64,000 nt of DNA from contig NC_089722.1 of NCBI RefSeq assembly GCF_035083965.1, positions 42,594,697 to 42,658,696 on the forward strand, in the 5' to 3' direction. The DNA comes from Branchiostoma lanceolatum (lineage: Eukaryota; Chordata; Leptocardii; Amphioxiformes; Branchiostomatidae). This document shows positions 1 through 11,949 of this stretch, piece by piece. Under the pieces are notes generated by a model that saw only the letters and a list, made by a program, of their open reading frames with translations, was not told the origin of the DNA and ran no database searches. Each line of letters begins with the position of its first letter. Within the stretch, counting starts at the first letter, position 1. A program made the position numbers and the translations under genes.

Positions 1-875
1 GCTCCGCAAGCGATTCAGAAGACCGAAGTACAAAACCCTGGTTGCCGTGGACACTAAGGACCTGTCATTCAATAAGTGTGGGGAAACTGAATACCACAAG
101 GAACGAGGGACAGAAGATATCATCACTTGTAATGAAGTCAACGACGAATTCGAGAACAATTCGGACACTGTCAAGGAGCACGTGATAACTGCGGTAGACA
201 CGACAAAGTCTTCCTACGAATGGTCTCAGACAAAAGGCTACAAGTTATCTGCTAGTGCGTCTGTCAATGTGGGTATACCCACAGTCGGAGGACTGACAGC
301 TAAAGGTGGGGTAGAGTTCCAACTGTTCGAGAGAAAGACAAAGAAAAGAGAGACAGAAGACAGTCATGGTCACCAAACAACGGTAGATGTGCAGCCCTGG
401 TCTAAAGTGCGTGTTTCCATAGAAACAAAGAAGAAAGTCCACAAGATGGATTTCTCTCTAAGCGTCTACCTGCAAGGCAAAGTTTCAGTCGAGATGAAGA
501 AAGAAAGTGGAAAGACGAAAGCAGTTACAGGAGATGTCGTCGACATAATGCAAGAGTATGGCAAGGGTACAGTCGAGACCGACACAAGTGGGAAGAGAGG
601 AGTGCGTCTTAGTATTAAAGGCACCTTGGAGGGCATGACAACGATAGACAGGAAAGTCAACACTACTGTTCTCACTACAAAGTTGGACAAAGACACAGGT
701 AGGAATCCTTTTTTGGTACAGAGTTAGAGTATATCAGTGGGTATTGGCAAAAAATACAGTAACACTTTTAAACACTGTATGTAAATTTCTTTTTCTAGGT
801 CAACAAGAATTTCCATTACTTAACAGCCTTGCGAATGGCTATGCGAATTTCTATGCCAGAAAAATGTATATGTAA
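1..875 (+). CDS. Aerolysin/ETX-MTX2-like pore-forming protein, 3' part
   Basis: Two exons are visible: the left edge to 698, and 799-875 (stop TAA 873-875). The frame is open to the left edge, so the 5' end lies outside the window. Donor GT at 699 and acceptor AG at 797-798 join in phase 1 and end the protein with about 24 residues rich in Asn, Tyr and Ala. The visible part is rich in Ser/Thr/Val/Lys beta-strand sequence. A Trp-Ser...Lys-Gly stretch runs into a Gly-rich amphipathic segment (VGIPTVGGLTAKGGVEF), as in the membrane-inserting region of aerolysin-type proteins. Amphioxus is known to encode aerolysin-like proteins acting in gut and immune defence; assignment to that family is by motif only. 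No receptor-binding or lectin domain is visible because the 5' part is missing. It lies beside an NLR cluster on the same strand, which suggests but does not show a defence role. Confidence 0.62.
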
Positions 876-880
876 ATAAA
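874..880 (+). terminator. Polyadenylation signal overlapping the stop codon
   Basis: AATAAA overlaps the TAA stop of the aerolysin-like gene, implying an extremely short 3' UTR. A second run (ATTAAA) follows about 10 bases later and may be the one used. Confidence 0.4.
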
Positions 881-1077
881 CAAAGATTAAAGGGAATTGC
901 TTAAGTTGCATTACTTTTCTGCTGTCCTTGATCATTGTTTGTAATGTCTCTAAGACTTTTTGCACAATGCAACCTGATATCTTATTCTGCATACAAATTA
1001 CCTGTGATTATTCATGTGATAGAGCCATGTAGCAAACCAAACTAGCATTGACCTAATCATTCGAGGACCAGTGCAAC

Positions 1078-1300
1078 ATGACTTGGGCTTCAAGTCGAAA
1101 TGCATCCTCTTCTGCACCTTTACTGAATTGCCTGTCTATGTCGTCTGTAGATTCCACTTCAGAAACAGATGGGATGAACTTTGGCGCGCGGACAGCTCCA
1201 GTGGAGGGGAAGAGCAGGTTCCCCAGGCTCGGACGTTTCTTCAAACCTTGGACGTGGCGGCGGAAGGAGGAGAACCAAAAGTTCAAGCAAACATCAAAAG
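1078..1300 (+). CDS. PHACTR-like N-terminal exon
   Basis: An ATG-started frame runs 74 codons to a good donor (AG|GTAAGG, GT at 1301) in phase 1. The C-terminal half reads RLGRFFKPWTWRRKEENQ and then KFKQTSK, matching the conserved N-terminal segment of phosphatase and actin regulator (PHACTR) proteins just before their first RPEL motif (FKPWKWRKKK...KFKETS in vertebrates, from memory of the family). In those proteins this basic region helps actin and membrane binding. No RPEL repeat or later PHACTR exon is seen downstream. The next exon on this strand is a Death domain exon starting in a compatible phase, so the segment is either an isolated or truncated PHACTR copy or the first exon of a chimeric NLR transcript. 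The ATG was chosen because no acceptor is visible upstream. Confidence 0.55.
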
Positions 1301-1682
1301 GTAAGGTTGACACTTATATTGTGTTCAAAAGTTCTGTCTTGGCTCCTGGGTAAGTAGAAAGACTTGTACCAGTATTACAGGTATGATACAGTATATTCAA
1401 AGGCCCATATATACAATGTGGAGCCTATTCCCTTTCACTGCGAGTACATATCCTTATGGAGTATTAATACTTTGAAGATAGTTTTCTACCGAATTTGAAT
1501 GTAGACAAGCAGAACTATATTGGTAGAATCTTGCGCTAAGTGTTGAAGTCGATTGGAAAGTCTCATGATTTAACGTAATTTATAATCAGCTCTGAGAATT
1601 AAACGAAATTCGTAATCGGCAGCGAAAATTTGGCATAATTCGTCATCACTACACTCCCACCCCCAATTATGTTATTTTGCAG

Positions 1683-4600
1683 GTGTTCGTAAGTACTTCT
1701 ACTACATCAAGAAAAAGGTGAGCTCAGACTGGAAGGACCTGGCCTTCCATCTTGGATTGGAACAACCCGACATCGACAACATCGATGGGAGAAACCGAGA
1801 TGACAAGTCTTGCTGTATGGACCTGTTGGAGGAATGGCTCAAGCGTAACGGAGAGAGAGCCACCATAGAGGTCCTGATGGAGGCTCTGTCTGAGGCAAAC
1901 CTGCAGAGTGTTGTGGATGGTCTTAGGAAGGATTTTCCTGGTAAGAAGTGTTCGTATTTCCATCATTTATTACCTTCGCCGAGAAGGTTATGCAGAGGGT
2001 AGCGTTTGTATGTGTGTGTGTTTGTAAAGAAGCAGAATAACTGGAGAAGGCCTGGATGGATTGTCTTGATATTTTGTAGGTGGGTAGATCTTGATGAGAC
2101 CTGGAAATGATTAGATTTTGGGTACCCTAGCTGCTTGTCATGGTACTGCAGAGGAACTTCGTGTTTGGATATCTCGTGTTCTGGACATGCTATGGAACTG
2201 ATTTTTGAGTGGTAGATAGCTCTTTAAACACAGAGTTAGTGCTATAGGTTTGGGCCCCCTGGGGCTTTTTTGGAACTGCAGGAGCAGGTTTTGCTTCAGA
2301 CTTTGAAACGGAATAACTCAAGAAGGGCATGATGAATGACCATGAGTTTTGGTAAGTAGATACAAAATGTAGCTTGAGTGATGATGTATATGATTAGATA
2401 CTTATTATGCAAATCAGTATCTAATTTGCATAATTACTGAGGAAAGTTTGTACATCCGCCGAAGTCCAGGATAGGACTCTCAAACATGTGACACATGTAA
2501 CTGGGGAAGAGAAAAATATTATTAGATATCAACTATGCAAACGAAGACATCATTTGCATAATTATTGAGAAAATACATGTACTATAACTCAAGATGGGCT
2601 TGATGGATGGTCATGATTTTTGGTATGCATATAGCTTATGGTCTCGGACCAGAGTTTTTTTACGATTTCGTATGTAGGCCGACACCCCCAGCCCGAGGGG
2701 CTGCAATTCGGCCAAGAAAGGTAGGACGGAAAATGTAATCATATCGGCAGAAAGCGGTTTCTGGCTGCTTTCCGATGCATTTATCGGTATCGTCTGTTGT
2801 CTCTTTGTTTTGGTCAGAAACCATAGAAAAATGTAAATTTTGGGCCCCAAACTCATCATTTTTTAACCTTTTTTATCAAACCTGCTTGAAAAAACCTCGA
2901 GTTATCCTGGGGTCATGGCATACATGCTGAGAAAGCTTGGTAAATGATGTGTCTGAAAAATGAAAAAAATTGAAAAGTCATGTGATAACTTTTTCGTGAT
3001 CTCCCATGATCTCCACAAATTCGGTGAAAATGCATTAAAAACGCAGCTATTTGGGTCATCAGGCGAAAAAACGCATCACCCTTGCTGCCTACTAATACAA
3101 GAAAGGCTTTGATGGCAAACCAACTGCACCGCGCCCAAAAATACTACAACTCACGGGTTTTTCAGAATATTCAAAATATTTATGCACAGCTAAAACCATC
3201 ACCAAGCAATCTGGGCCAGAAATCAGGGTGACGACCACGCACTTCCGGCAGATTACCGGGTCATGACCCTACCCCAGGTCAGATTTGAACTCCGACCCAG
3301 TCCCTTACGTCAGCTTTGTGTGATTAGACGGCAATTATGCAAATCAGATTCTAATTTGCATAGTTAATGAGGAGATTCTAAAAACTCGCTGTAATCCATG
3401 ATATGACTATTAAGATATGTGACATTTGTAACTGAGAAAGAGAGGAATGTTGATAGATAGAAAATTTGCAAATGAAGACCTAATTTGCATAATTAATGGG
3501 ACACAACTATTATACAATACTGGTACATGACGGCAATTTCATACTTGTGGCATTGGAAGTTATATGAATGTCAACATCGTTGAATCAAATTATGCCCTAA
3601 TTTGCATAATTGATGATGAATGTGAGCATTACCCTTCTTTCCTAAGCTCATACTTTGGACAACCTCTGTTATTTGGGTGGAGAAGACAGTCAACTGGTAT
3701 GATTTATAATTGATGAGAAACACTCTAAATACGTCAGTCATAAAGGTTAAAATCATTTGGCTAAGGTATGAGGTCATGGAACTCATTCTTCTATCTGATA
3801 TGTCCCTTAGATCTTTATTTTCATTTTATTCCTTTGGAATATGATAGATTAGGGTCTAGATCTGTAAGTCCTAAGTTGAAAAAATATCCTTTTAGGAAAA
3901 AAAAACAACTTCTTTAGATTTTTATCATCAGTATTAGTCTTACAGTTACTGTGTTATTTTGAAGCTGACAGGAGTAAATATTTTTAAGCAAGTAAGAGAG
4001 GGTAAAAAACTTCCACCTTTGGCATAACTCAAAATATTCTTGTCTTAAATTTAGTGTCTGGAAAGTCAATTAAAAAAATGACATGTTAAAAATGTTGTCA
4101 AGGATTTTTTTATTATTGTTCAGAAAAACATTACTTTTAACCCTTCTCTGTTCACTTCCAGAAGTGCCTTTTCCAGTTCCCGTGCCAGTTAGAGCTGCAG
4201 GAACAGAGTCAGGTAGAATATAATTTTGCAGAATTCAAGGCAAAATTCAGTAGTTAATTTCATCTGCATTTTGATAGGATTTGTGACATACAGTTTAACT
4301 TTGAATTTACAAAATGTACCATTGCAAAGCATTAGTCAGAATAACTCATTCTATTATGGAAGGATTGTATATCAAGGTACCACGGTCCCAACTATCTATT
4401 GCAGATCAGTGTCTTAACTAGTATCAAAGTTCAAGCTGACAAGGTTTATCCTCTGATATACAATGATGTCTTTGCCTTTTGTGTAAGTTAGGTTCTGACT
4501 AAGTTAGAGTTAAACTTAGTGTCACTTCTGTTATTCCATATGTTTTCCAGAAGTCTGTGAAAAGGTACTATGAGTTAAAATTGTGTCACTTTAAGCCTCT

Positions 4601-7600
4601 GATCTGGAATGACAACTTCACACTCGACCTCAGTGATATCTTCACCCAGTTAGAGTTAGTACAAACATCAACAAGAAAAGAACTGAAGTCATTAGACAAC
4701 TTGTTCAAGCCAGATGTCACAGGACTGTCCACAGCACCAAGGTGCATTCTGATTGAGGGTGAAGCCGGAGGGGGGAAGACAACGTTTCTGTCCAAAGAAG
4801 CCCTAGATGCCGTCTCACAAAAAACAGAGCTGGGCAGACGGCACGACATCGTCCTGTTGATCCGACTCCGGGAGGTGAGAGAGGGGGAGACCATAGAGGA
4901 GATGGTGTGGGATCAGTGTGTTGATGAAGCAACTGAAGGTATTGATGTACAATCCATCAGAGCAATCCTACAGAGGAACGAGTCCCATGTGCTCTTCCTC
5001 CTAGATGGGTATGATGAGCTGCGGACTGAGGCCAGGGCAGCCGGGCAGGCCATTCCCAAACTGCTGTCTGGAAAGATATACACAAACAGCGCGATTGTGA
5101 TCACCTCCCGACCCTCAGCAGGAGTGCAGCAGTACACCCGACCAGACTGTCACGTGCACATCATGGGCTTCTCTGAAGAACATGTAGAGAAATACATGCA
5201 GCAGTATTTCACTGTTGTTGGGAAGCAAGAACTGACAAAGGCACTTGCTGTACAAGTCAAAGATAACAACCTTTCGAACACTTTAATCCATGCACCAATT
5301 TTCCTGATGTTTGTCTGTGTGTTGTGGGAGGAGGACCAAGAGATGGTGTCTACTGGAACAATGACGGGGCTGTACGACAACCTGCTGACATGTCTGGTTA
5401 GAAAGTACTGTAAGCGGGAAGGAGTGGACATGCCAACAGAAGGGCTGCCTACAGAGGTTGCTGAGGCATTACTGCAGCTCGGCAAGTTTGCGCTAGAGGC
5501 ACTGCTGAGGAATGAGACCCTGCTTGATCTTACAGAAGTACAGAGAGAGAAGGTTAATTGGAAGCTGCTGCTAAAGCTGGGTGTGGTCTCCTTGGAGGTT
5601 TCTTCCTCAAAGTTGCATCCAAGGAAACAGCTGAATTTTTCCCACATGACCATGCAAGAGTTCCTTGCCGGACGATATGTTGCTCATGCTCTGGTGAAAC
5701 AAGACATTGTAGAGCTGCTGCAGCTCACCTCCATAAGCAGGGCACTTGAACTCAGTAACCTGCTTCAGTTCACGTGTGGCTGTGACTCAGGGGCAGCACA
5801 AGCTGTGATGGAGGAACTGAGCAAGATGAGCAGCAGAGAGTTCACACACGTACGACCTGAACAATTTGAAGGATCACATGTGCCAATGGATCGAGACGTG
5901 AAAAAGTCCTGTCAAACCTATGTAAGGTTTGCATCCTTGTGCCTGACCATCCTAAGTGAGAGACAAGAACCAGAAGTGCTTCAGGGTATCAGTCAAACCC
6001 TGCCAATTGTCATACTGGACAGCTCCATTAACAGTAGAGAAGCCACAGCTCTTAAGTATTACACACAAAATCTTCACTCAGCAAACCTACCAGACAGGCT
6101 CAAACTTATGATTGATGAAGGCACTGACAGCAGAGACACAGTTCAGTACCTACAGCAGTGTTTTACAACTTCACTCCCTGGACTTAGTTTCGACTTGAAA
6201 CTATCAGGAAAGTTTGACTCACCTGATGAGAGGCTGGTTTCAGTTATGAAGAATGTTCCTGGCCTGAGGGCACTGGATCTGTCCAACACACACCTAACAC
6301 CATCATCACTCCAGACACTTGTGCAGGGGTTCAGCCACATGTCTCTGTTAGAGGAGCTGGATCTTTCTGGGAACGATGACCTTGGTGATGCTGGGATGGA
6401 AGGCCTACAGGTTGGGCTGTCCAGTGTTCCACACCTGGCTGTTCTCCGTCTTGGGTATGTTGGCATGACAGCTGTGAGCATCTCATCCCTGGCTCCCTAT
6501 ATGCGGCACATAGTGGGACTGAGAGAACTGGATATAAGTTTTAATGAGATCGGTGACACTGGGATGGAATCTCTCACCGCCGTCCTCCCCATCTTCACTG
6601 CCATGCAGGTGTTGGACCTGTCTGCCATCGGTATCAGCCCCACAGGCATGCGCACACTGATCCCTGCACTGTGTCAGCTAACCAGACTCATCAAACTGGA
6701 CATTAGTTATAATGGCATAGGAGACCTCGGGCTGGAATGCCTGGCTGCTATCCTCCACCACCTCACAGCCATGAAGGTGTTGGATCTCAAGAGTACTGGT
6801 ATCAGTGACAGGGGCATATCATCCCTGATCAAAGCTCTGCCTCACCTGGTGCAATTACAGGTGTTGGATGTGGGTGGCAATAACATGGGAGACTCAGGGA
6901 TTGTCTCACTGGTGCAAACATTCTGCCAGCCCAGCAGTTTGGACATGGAACAAAACCCACCTGGTGACAAGAGTCTGACCACAGCCCCTCACTGTAACAA
7001 CACACTACAGGAGCTGAACATCGGGTGGAATAGTGGAGTAACAGGAGCCGGACTGGGGAGGGTCGCACAGCTCATCAGCGCACTGACGGCACTGACCAGG
7101 CTGGACATGTCTGGTTACCTGCCCACACCTGCACACCTGTGTGACACCGCTGCCATGGCTCTGGCCGAGGCTCTACCCAGACTCCCTGCCCTGGTGAGGC
7201 TGTACCTCAAGTACATCTCCATGGAGCCTGCAGGGTTCCAGGCTGTGGTGCAGGCTGCTGAGGAACACACAACACTGGAGGAGCTGTGGTGAGTTATATT
7301 GGTTATCCTATGGACCGTGGTATACTGTACCCATTAGGTTATATAATGGACTCTAATAATTCAAAAAATTTTGATAGTATTACTAAAAAAAATGTTTGAA
7401 TTGACTTTTGCTACCATACAAGACTATCCACACTGTATACAACAACAAGCAATTCTGTGAATATTAGTCATCCAAGAAATTGAAGATTAAAAGTGTAGTT
7501 CACTCTATCTACATTGTATTCCACTGGATTACAGTATGAACTTATCAGATGTTTCAAGTGTCCACCTGACATGCTTCATCAGTTAAGTACTGTAATCCAG

Positions 7601-7861
7601 TGGTATAGATTGAATAACAATACTTATTATACTACAACTGGCAAAATTAACTTTGTGTGTACCAATCCTTAAGTGTCTAATAACCTAGTATATGGAATTC
7701 TTTATTTATTATAGCAGTTTTACTTCCACGCTCTTTAGTGAAAACTTGTGATTTCATTAAGTAGGCATCTCTGTTTTCCTTTCTCCATACACAGGTACTC
7801 TAGGCCTCTAGTTCCTGAGGGAGTGGACACCACAGCCAGCTGCCTGAGGCTGCTCCCCTGA
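1683..7861 (+). CDS. NLR gene 1: Death-NACHT-LRR, splice acceptor of NACHT exon damaged
   Basis: Exons read as 1683-1940 (Death domain, 86 codons, phase 1 in and out), 4162-4212 (short Pro/Val linker), about 4551-7288 (NACHT-LRR) and 7795-7861 (tail, stop TGA). The Death exon has DWKDLAFHLGLEQPDI and LLEEWLKRNG, typical death-fold helices. The long exon has Walker A GEAGGGKTT and Walker B LFLLDGYDEL, then about 11 ribonuclease-inhibitor-type LRRs. NLRs are cytosolic pattern sensors that oligomerise through NACHT and signal through the death fold. Where genes 2 and 3 have the NACHT acceptor AG, this copy has AT (4538-4539). The next AG (4549-4550) starts the exon 11 bases later and shifts the frame to an early TGA. 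The 911-codon frame itself is intact but has no Met before Walker A. It may be a recent pseudogene, use an unseen splice, or reflect a base error. No leader or linker exon like those of genes 2 and 3 was found; the only upstream first-exon candidate is the PHACTR-like exon. Confidence 0.75.
1941..4161 (+). repeat. Intron of NLR gene 1 with ATGCAAAT-bearing dispersed repeats
   Basis: No coding sequence is seen. Around 2035-2600 and 3300-3620 the intron holds diverged copies of a dispersed repeat. Its hallmark is an alternation of TTATGCAAAT and ATTTGCATAATT separated by about 15-20 bases, followed by text resembling 'gaggaaagtttgtacat'. Related sequence recurs as a tandem array at about 53.9-54.5 kb, so this is a genome-wide repeat family. 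The remainder is AT-rich. Confidence 0.5.
7505..7617. repeat. Hairpin MITE in the last intron of NLR gene 1
   Basis: The left arm (ccactggattacagta, about 7529-7544) is inverted at about 7588-7611 (tactgtaatccagtggtatagatt). Equivalent hairpins sit in the same intron of gene 2 (about 27240-27375) and gene 3 (about 36672-36788), so the insertion predates the gene duplications. Confidence 0.6.
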
Positions 7862-8190
7862 GTCCCCAACATGGCGACCTGTTCTGTACATTGTCTCAGC
7901 TGAGGTCAGCATACGTACTGTATTTTTTTAATGATAGTACTGCGAATAAGTTGTAGAGATGTATTGATATAGAACTGATTTGTATTGATTCAGAACATTG
8001 TAAGAGTTCGTAACATTTGTTGTATGCCAAATTGCAATGTTTTTTTTTTCAATTAAAGTTACATTTAACAAAGTTGTTTTGTATTACATTGTTTTGGCTA
8101 TCTCTTTAATCTTCTAGTGCAAGTCAAAATCATTGAAAATGTATGCAATGTATAGTAAATATAAGTTTTGAAATTTCAAGTGCGGGGGGA
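7862..8190 (+). other. 3' UTR of NLR gene 1
   Basis: The sequence after the stop (ccccaacatggcgacctgttctgtacattgt...) is shared with the 3' ends of genes 2 and 3. A variant polyadenylation signal ATTAAA lies at 8052-8057 after an oligo-T run. Nothing else is recognised before the tandem array. Confidence 0.55.
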
Positions 8191-9665
8191 CCACAGGTGT
8201 GCTAACAGGTGTGTTTGTTACAGGTGTGGCTGCATAACGTGACGTCACAGAAGCAGTGGCTTGTTCACTCCTTGACAAAGACTGTAGCTGTTCAGTCGAA
8301 AATTGGGGTAAGTCCAATTTATTGTGTTGCCGTTTCCAGTTTAAACGCCATTCAGAACAGATGTGTTTGTTACAGGTGTGGCTGTCCCGACAGGTGCCCT
8401 CCAGTCTGGATCCCTGTGTAAGTACACCAGCAGATGTAAGGTGTGGGGACCACAGGTGTGCCAACAGGTGTGCTTACAGGTGTGGCTGTCCCGACAGGTA
8501 CGCTCCAGTCTGGATCCCTGTGTAAGTACACCAGCAGATGTAAGGTGTGGGGACCACAGGTGTGCTAACAGGTGTGTTTGTTACAGGTGTGGCGGTCCCG
8601 ACAGGTGCCCTCCAGTCTGGATCCCTGTGTAAGTACACCAGCAGGTGTAAGGTGTGGGGACCACAGGTGTGCTAACAGGTGTGCTTACAGGTGTGGCTGT
8701 CCCGACAGGTGCCCTCCTGTCTGGACCCCCTGTGTAAGTACACCAGCAGGCGTGAGTTGTGGGGGACCACAGGTGTGCTAACAGGTGCGTTTGTTACAGG
8801 TGTGGCTGTCCCGACAGGTGCCCTCCAGTCTGGACCCCCTGTGTAAGTACACCAGCAGGTGTAAGGTGTGGTGGGACCACAGGTGTGCTAACAGGTGTGT
8901 TTGTTACAGGTGTGGCTGTCCCGACAGGTGCCCTCCAGTCTGGACCCCCTGTGTAAGTACACCAGCAGATGTAAGGTGTGGGGACCACAGGTGTGCTAAC
9001 AGGTGTGTTTGTTACAGGTGTGGCTGTCCCGACAGGTGCCCTCCAGTCTGGACCCCCTGTGTAAGTACACCAGCAGATGTAAGGTGTGGGGGACCACAGG
9101 TGTGCTAACAGGTGTGTTTGTTACAGGTGCAGCTTTCCCGACAGGGGCCCTCCAGTCTGGACCTCTGTGTAAGTACACCAGCAGGTGTAAGGTGTGGGGG
9201 ACCACAGGTGTACTAACAGGTGTGTTTGTTACAGGTATGGCTGTCCCGACAGGTGCCCTCCAGTCTGGATCCCTCTGTAAGTACACCAGCAGATGTAAGG
9301 TGTGGGGACCACAGGTGTGCTAACAGGTGTGTTTGTTACAGGTGCAGCTTTCCCGACAGGGGCCCTCCAGTCTGGACCCCTGTGTAAGTACACCAGCAGG
9401 TGTAAGGTGTGGGGGACCACAGGTGTGCTAACAGGTGTGTTTGTTACAGGTGCAGCTTTCCCGACAGGGGCCCTCCAGTCTGGACCCCTGTGTAAGTACA
9501 CCAGCAGGTGTAAGGTGTGGGGGACCACAGGTGTGCTAACAGGTGTGTTTGTTACAGGTGTGGCTGTCCCGACAGGTGCCCTCCTGTCTGGACCCCCTGT
9601 GTAAGTACACCAGCAGGTGTAAAGTGTGTGCTTACAGGTACATGTATGTTTTTTACAGGCGTGGC
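8190..9665 (+). repeat. 108-bp tandem array, each unit with acceptor-like and donor-like sites
   Basis: About twelve units repeat with a period of 104-110 bp, mostly 107-109. Nearly every unit contains a T-rich stretch ending TTACAG, then 42-43 bp (gtggctgtcccgacaggtgc... to ...ctggaccccctgt), then the consensus donor GTAAGTAC. Post-AG starts are at 8224, 8376, 8480, 8587, 8691, 8800, 8910, 9018, 9127, 9235, 9342, 9450 and 9558, with a diverged last unit at 9660. The period is close to 36 codons, which creates long but meaningless reading frames on both strands. The last unit runs into unique sequence open to a TAA near 9833. No gene supplying the original exon was identified. Confidence 0.85.
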
Positions 9666-11580
9666 TGTCCCATCTCTAAAAACATTACCCCGACATCTGC
9701 TTGGAGACCTTATCCAAATTCCTGTGACGACTCCACTGTTCATCCGCTCATATGACAAACATCCGGACACCAGCAGACCACACAATGATATAACAAGAAC
9801 ATATGGACCATACCTATGTATGTATTCTATGTAAATATGTATATATTGTATGTAAATATGTATATATTGTGTAAAGTAATGTGTATATCACAAGTTCTGT
9901 AATGTGTATGTTAGATGTAATGACTCCAGCAAGAATAGTGAAGTTCATTTGTTTGTACTTCACTAATGGGAGTTTTTTTAACAATAAACAATATTATCTA
10001 GAACCTTCTTCCAAATGAAAGAACAATGAGAGGATTTATTGTTTATCATGTGATAAACTCTTATTTGTTGAATTATTTTCATAACCTTAGACACATTTAT
10101 ACTGGCATTCATTTATTCAGTCATGTTCATTGATCCATTTATTAATTTGACCACTCATTCATTTATCATGCAACAAAGCATGCCAGCTGGAACAGGTTGA
10201 CTCCAATGAAGAGTCCAGGAAGATTAGTGTATGATTTTTGAAACTGTACACTAATGGAGATCTAAATAAAACAGTTCATTGGCAACAGGTTATTGTTTGT
10301 GACATGTATTCTTAGTATTTTGTCTTCCTGATAACAATGTCGCTACAAGTCATCACCTTTACTGAATTTACATTGGTACCCAGCTCGACATGTGGATCCA
10401 TGAGGCCCGTGCAATGCAGTTCTTTGGTTTTGTGGAAAGAGATTCGTTATACAACAAAACAACTGCTGCCACAAGCAAATTTGCTACTAGAAAGAGTCCA
10501 TTTATTGCAGATTCATTCATAGTTATCATTTCATAACCACAAGTTATTGTTTGTAAATGCCTTCAAAAATACATTCTTTCGGATATTTTAACTTCCTGAT
10601 CACAAAGCCCACTTTGGTGGTCCCTACATCACCTTCTGTTTTATGTTGCTGACCTTAAAGATATTTTGCCTTCCTGATCACAAAGCCAATTTTGGGTGGT
10701 CCCAACATTGTTCCTGACTTTTCCCAGCTCCAAGTGTGGACTCACGAGGCCCGTACAATGCAGTTCTTTGGTTCTCAGGCACTGTCGTGAAAAGTGATTG
10801 TGATAATTAAATTTAAAAGCCAACAGTTGCAATTGGATGCACGGATACCTGTTTTTTTAACCATTAAGTCCAAGTATGAAGATTGTTTCTCTATCTTACA
10901 TCAGTTTTATAAACCCAGTACTTTGGTATCACTTTCTTCATCTATTTAAGTCCAACTTTTACTGCCCAGAAATATGTGATTCAAACCAATGTTTTAGCTT
11001 GATGTGGCCTTACAGTGGCTACCCCCCCTCCCCACCCTATTCCTACCTTACACCCGAGTGACAACAAGTATAAAACTGTAACAGTCATAAACCTTAATCC
11101 ATTAAAGGACCTGATAATGCAACATCAGTTAGATCATCAAGATATGCACTTTTCCGACATTTCAAAACAGAGGTTTCGAAATGATAATGTTAATACCACA
11201 TTAAATTGTGTTGATGGTTCTAAGAATTAAAAAAAACACTATTAATTATTAAGAAACTGGATCAACATGAAACAGAGTCTGAGGAGAAAGTCTACCATGG
11301 TTCACACAGTTTCAGGGAGTGGATATAGTCAGATGTTTTCCTCCAAGCCTTCTGTTAACATCCTGACCTCTTCCTGAATTTCTGTTTCAAAATGTCAGAG
11401 AACATAGGAAATAAATTTGTATGGCCCATAAAGGGCACCTGATTAATCTTCCTAATAATATGTAACGGTCCCTTGAAGACAAATTGCTTTAAAAAATCAC
11501 AGATGAAGGTCAAATGACCGATGAAGGTCAACGGTACCAGCTCCTGTATGTAGCTCCAGCAGCAGCAGATAGACGGTTAC
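9666..11580. other. Intergenic, with one local duplication
   Basis: No gene is supported. Two related segments, about 10313-10440 and 10660-10780, share text such as 'gaggcccgtgcaatgcagttctttgg' and 'cttcctgatcacaaagcc', indicating a diverged local duplication. AATAAA motifs occur near 9983 and 10264. The rest is AT-rich and unremarkable. Confidence 0.4.
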
Positions 11581-11582
11581 AT

Positions 11583-11858
11583 GACATGCACACCCCCATG
11601 TTCCCACACCCCCTAATTTACCCTATAAACCCAAACCCTTTACATGTACATGCACACCCCCATGTTCCAACACCCCCTAATTTAGCCTGTAAACCCAACC
11701 CCTTTACATGTACATGCACACCCCCATGTTCCAACACCCCCTAATCTAGCTTATAAGCCCAAACCCTTTACATGTACATGTACACCCCCATGTTCCAACA
11801 CCCCCTAATTTAGCCTATAAACCCAAACCCTTTACATGTACATGTACACCCCCATGTT
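11583..11858. repeat. 64-bp satellite, left flank of the LINE
   Basis: About four units with an exact 64-bp spacing of the landmark CATGTTCC (11597, 11661, 11725, 11789, 11853). They contain 'ccccctaatttagcct' and 'aaaccctttacatgtacatg'. The array is interrupted after CATGTT at 11858 and resumes in phase at about 16258. Confidence 0.85.
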
Positions 11859-11949
11859 TCATACGTTGTTTGTTCTGATTTTGTGGTGTAAACTTGTGTG
11901 GTAGAAAACTGCTTGGTGGAAACTGCGTGCCAGCGGCCGCGGTATACGG

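Noticed and set aside
8190..9665. CRISPR-like array (regular repeats)
   Set aside because: Repeat and spacer are both repeated, the units are 108 bp, and the genome is animal.
8209..9834. Many overlapping Cys-rich frames (CGCPDRCPPVW type)
   Set aside because: Period-of-108 artefacts seen on both strands with equal length; the Cys pattern comes from GTGT-rich DNA, not a knottin or EGF family.
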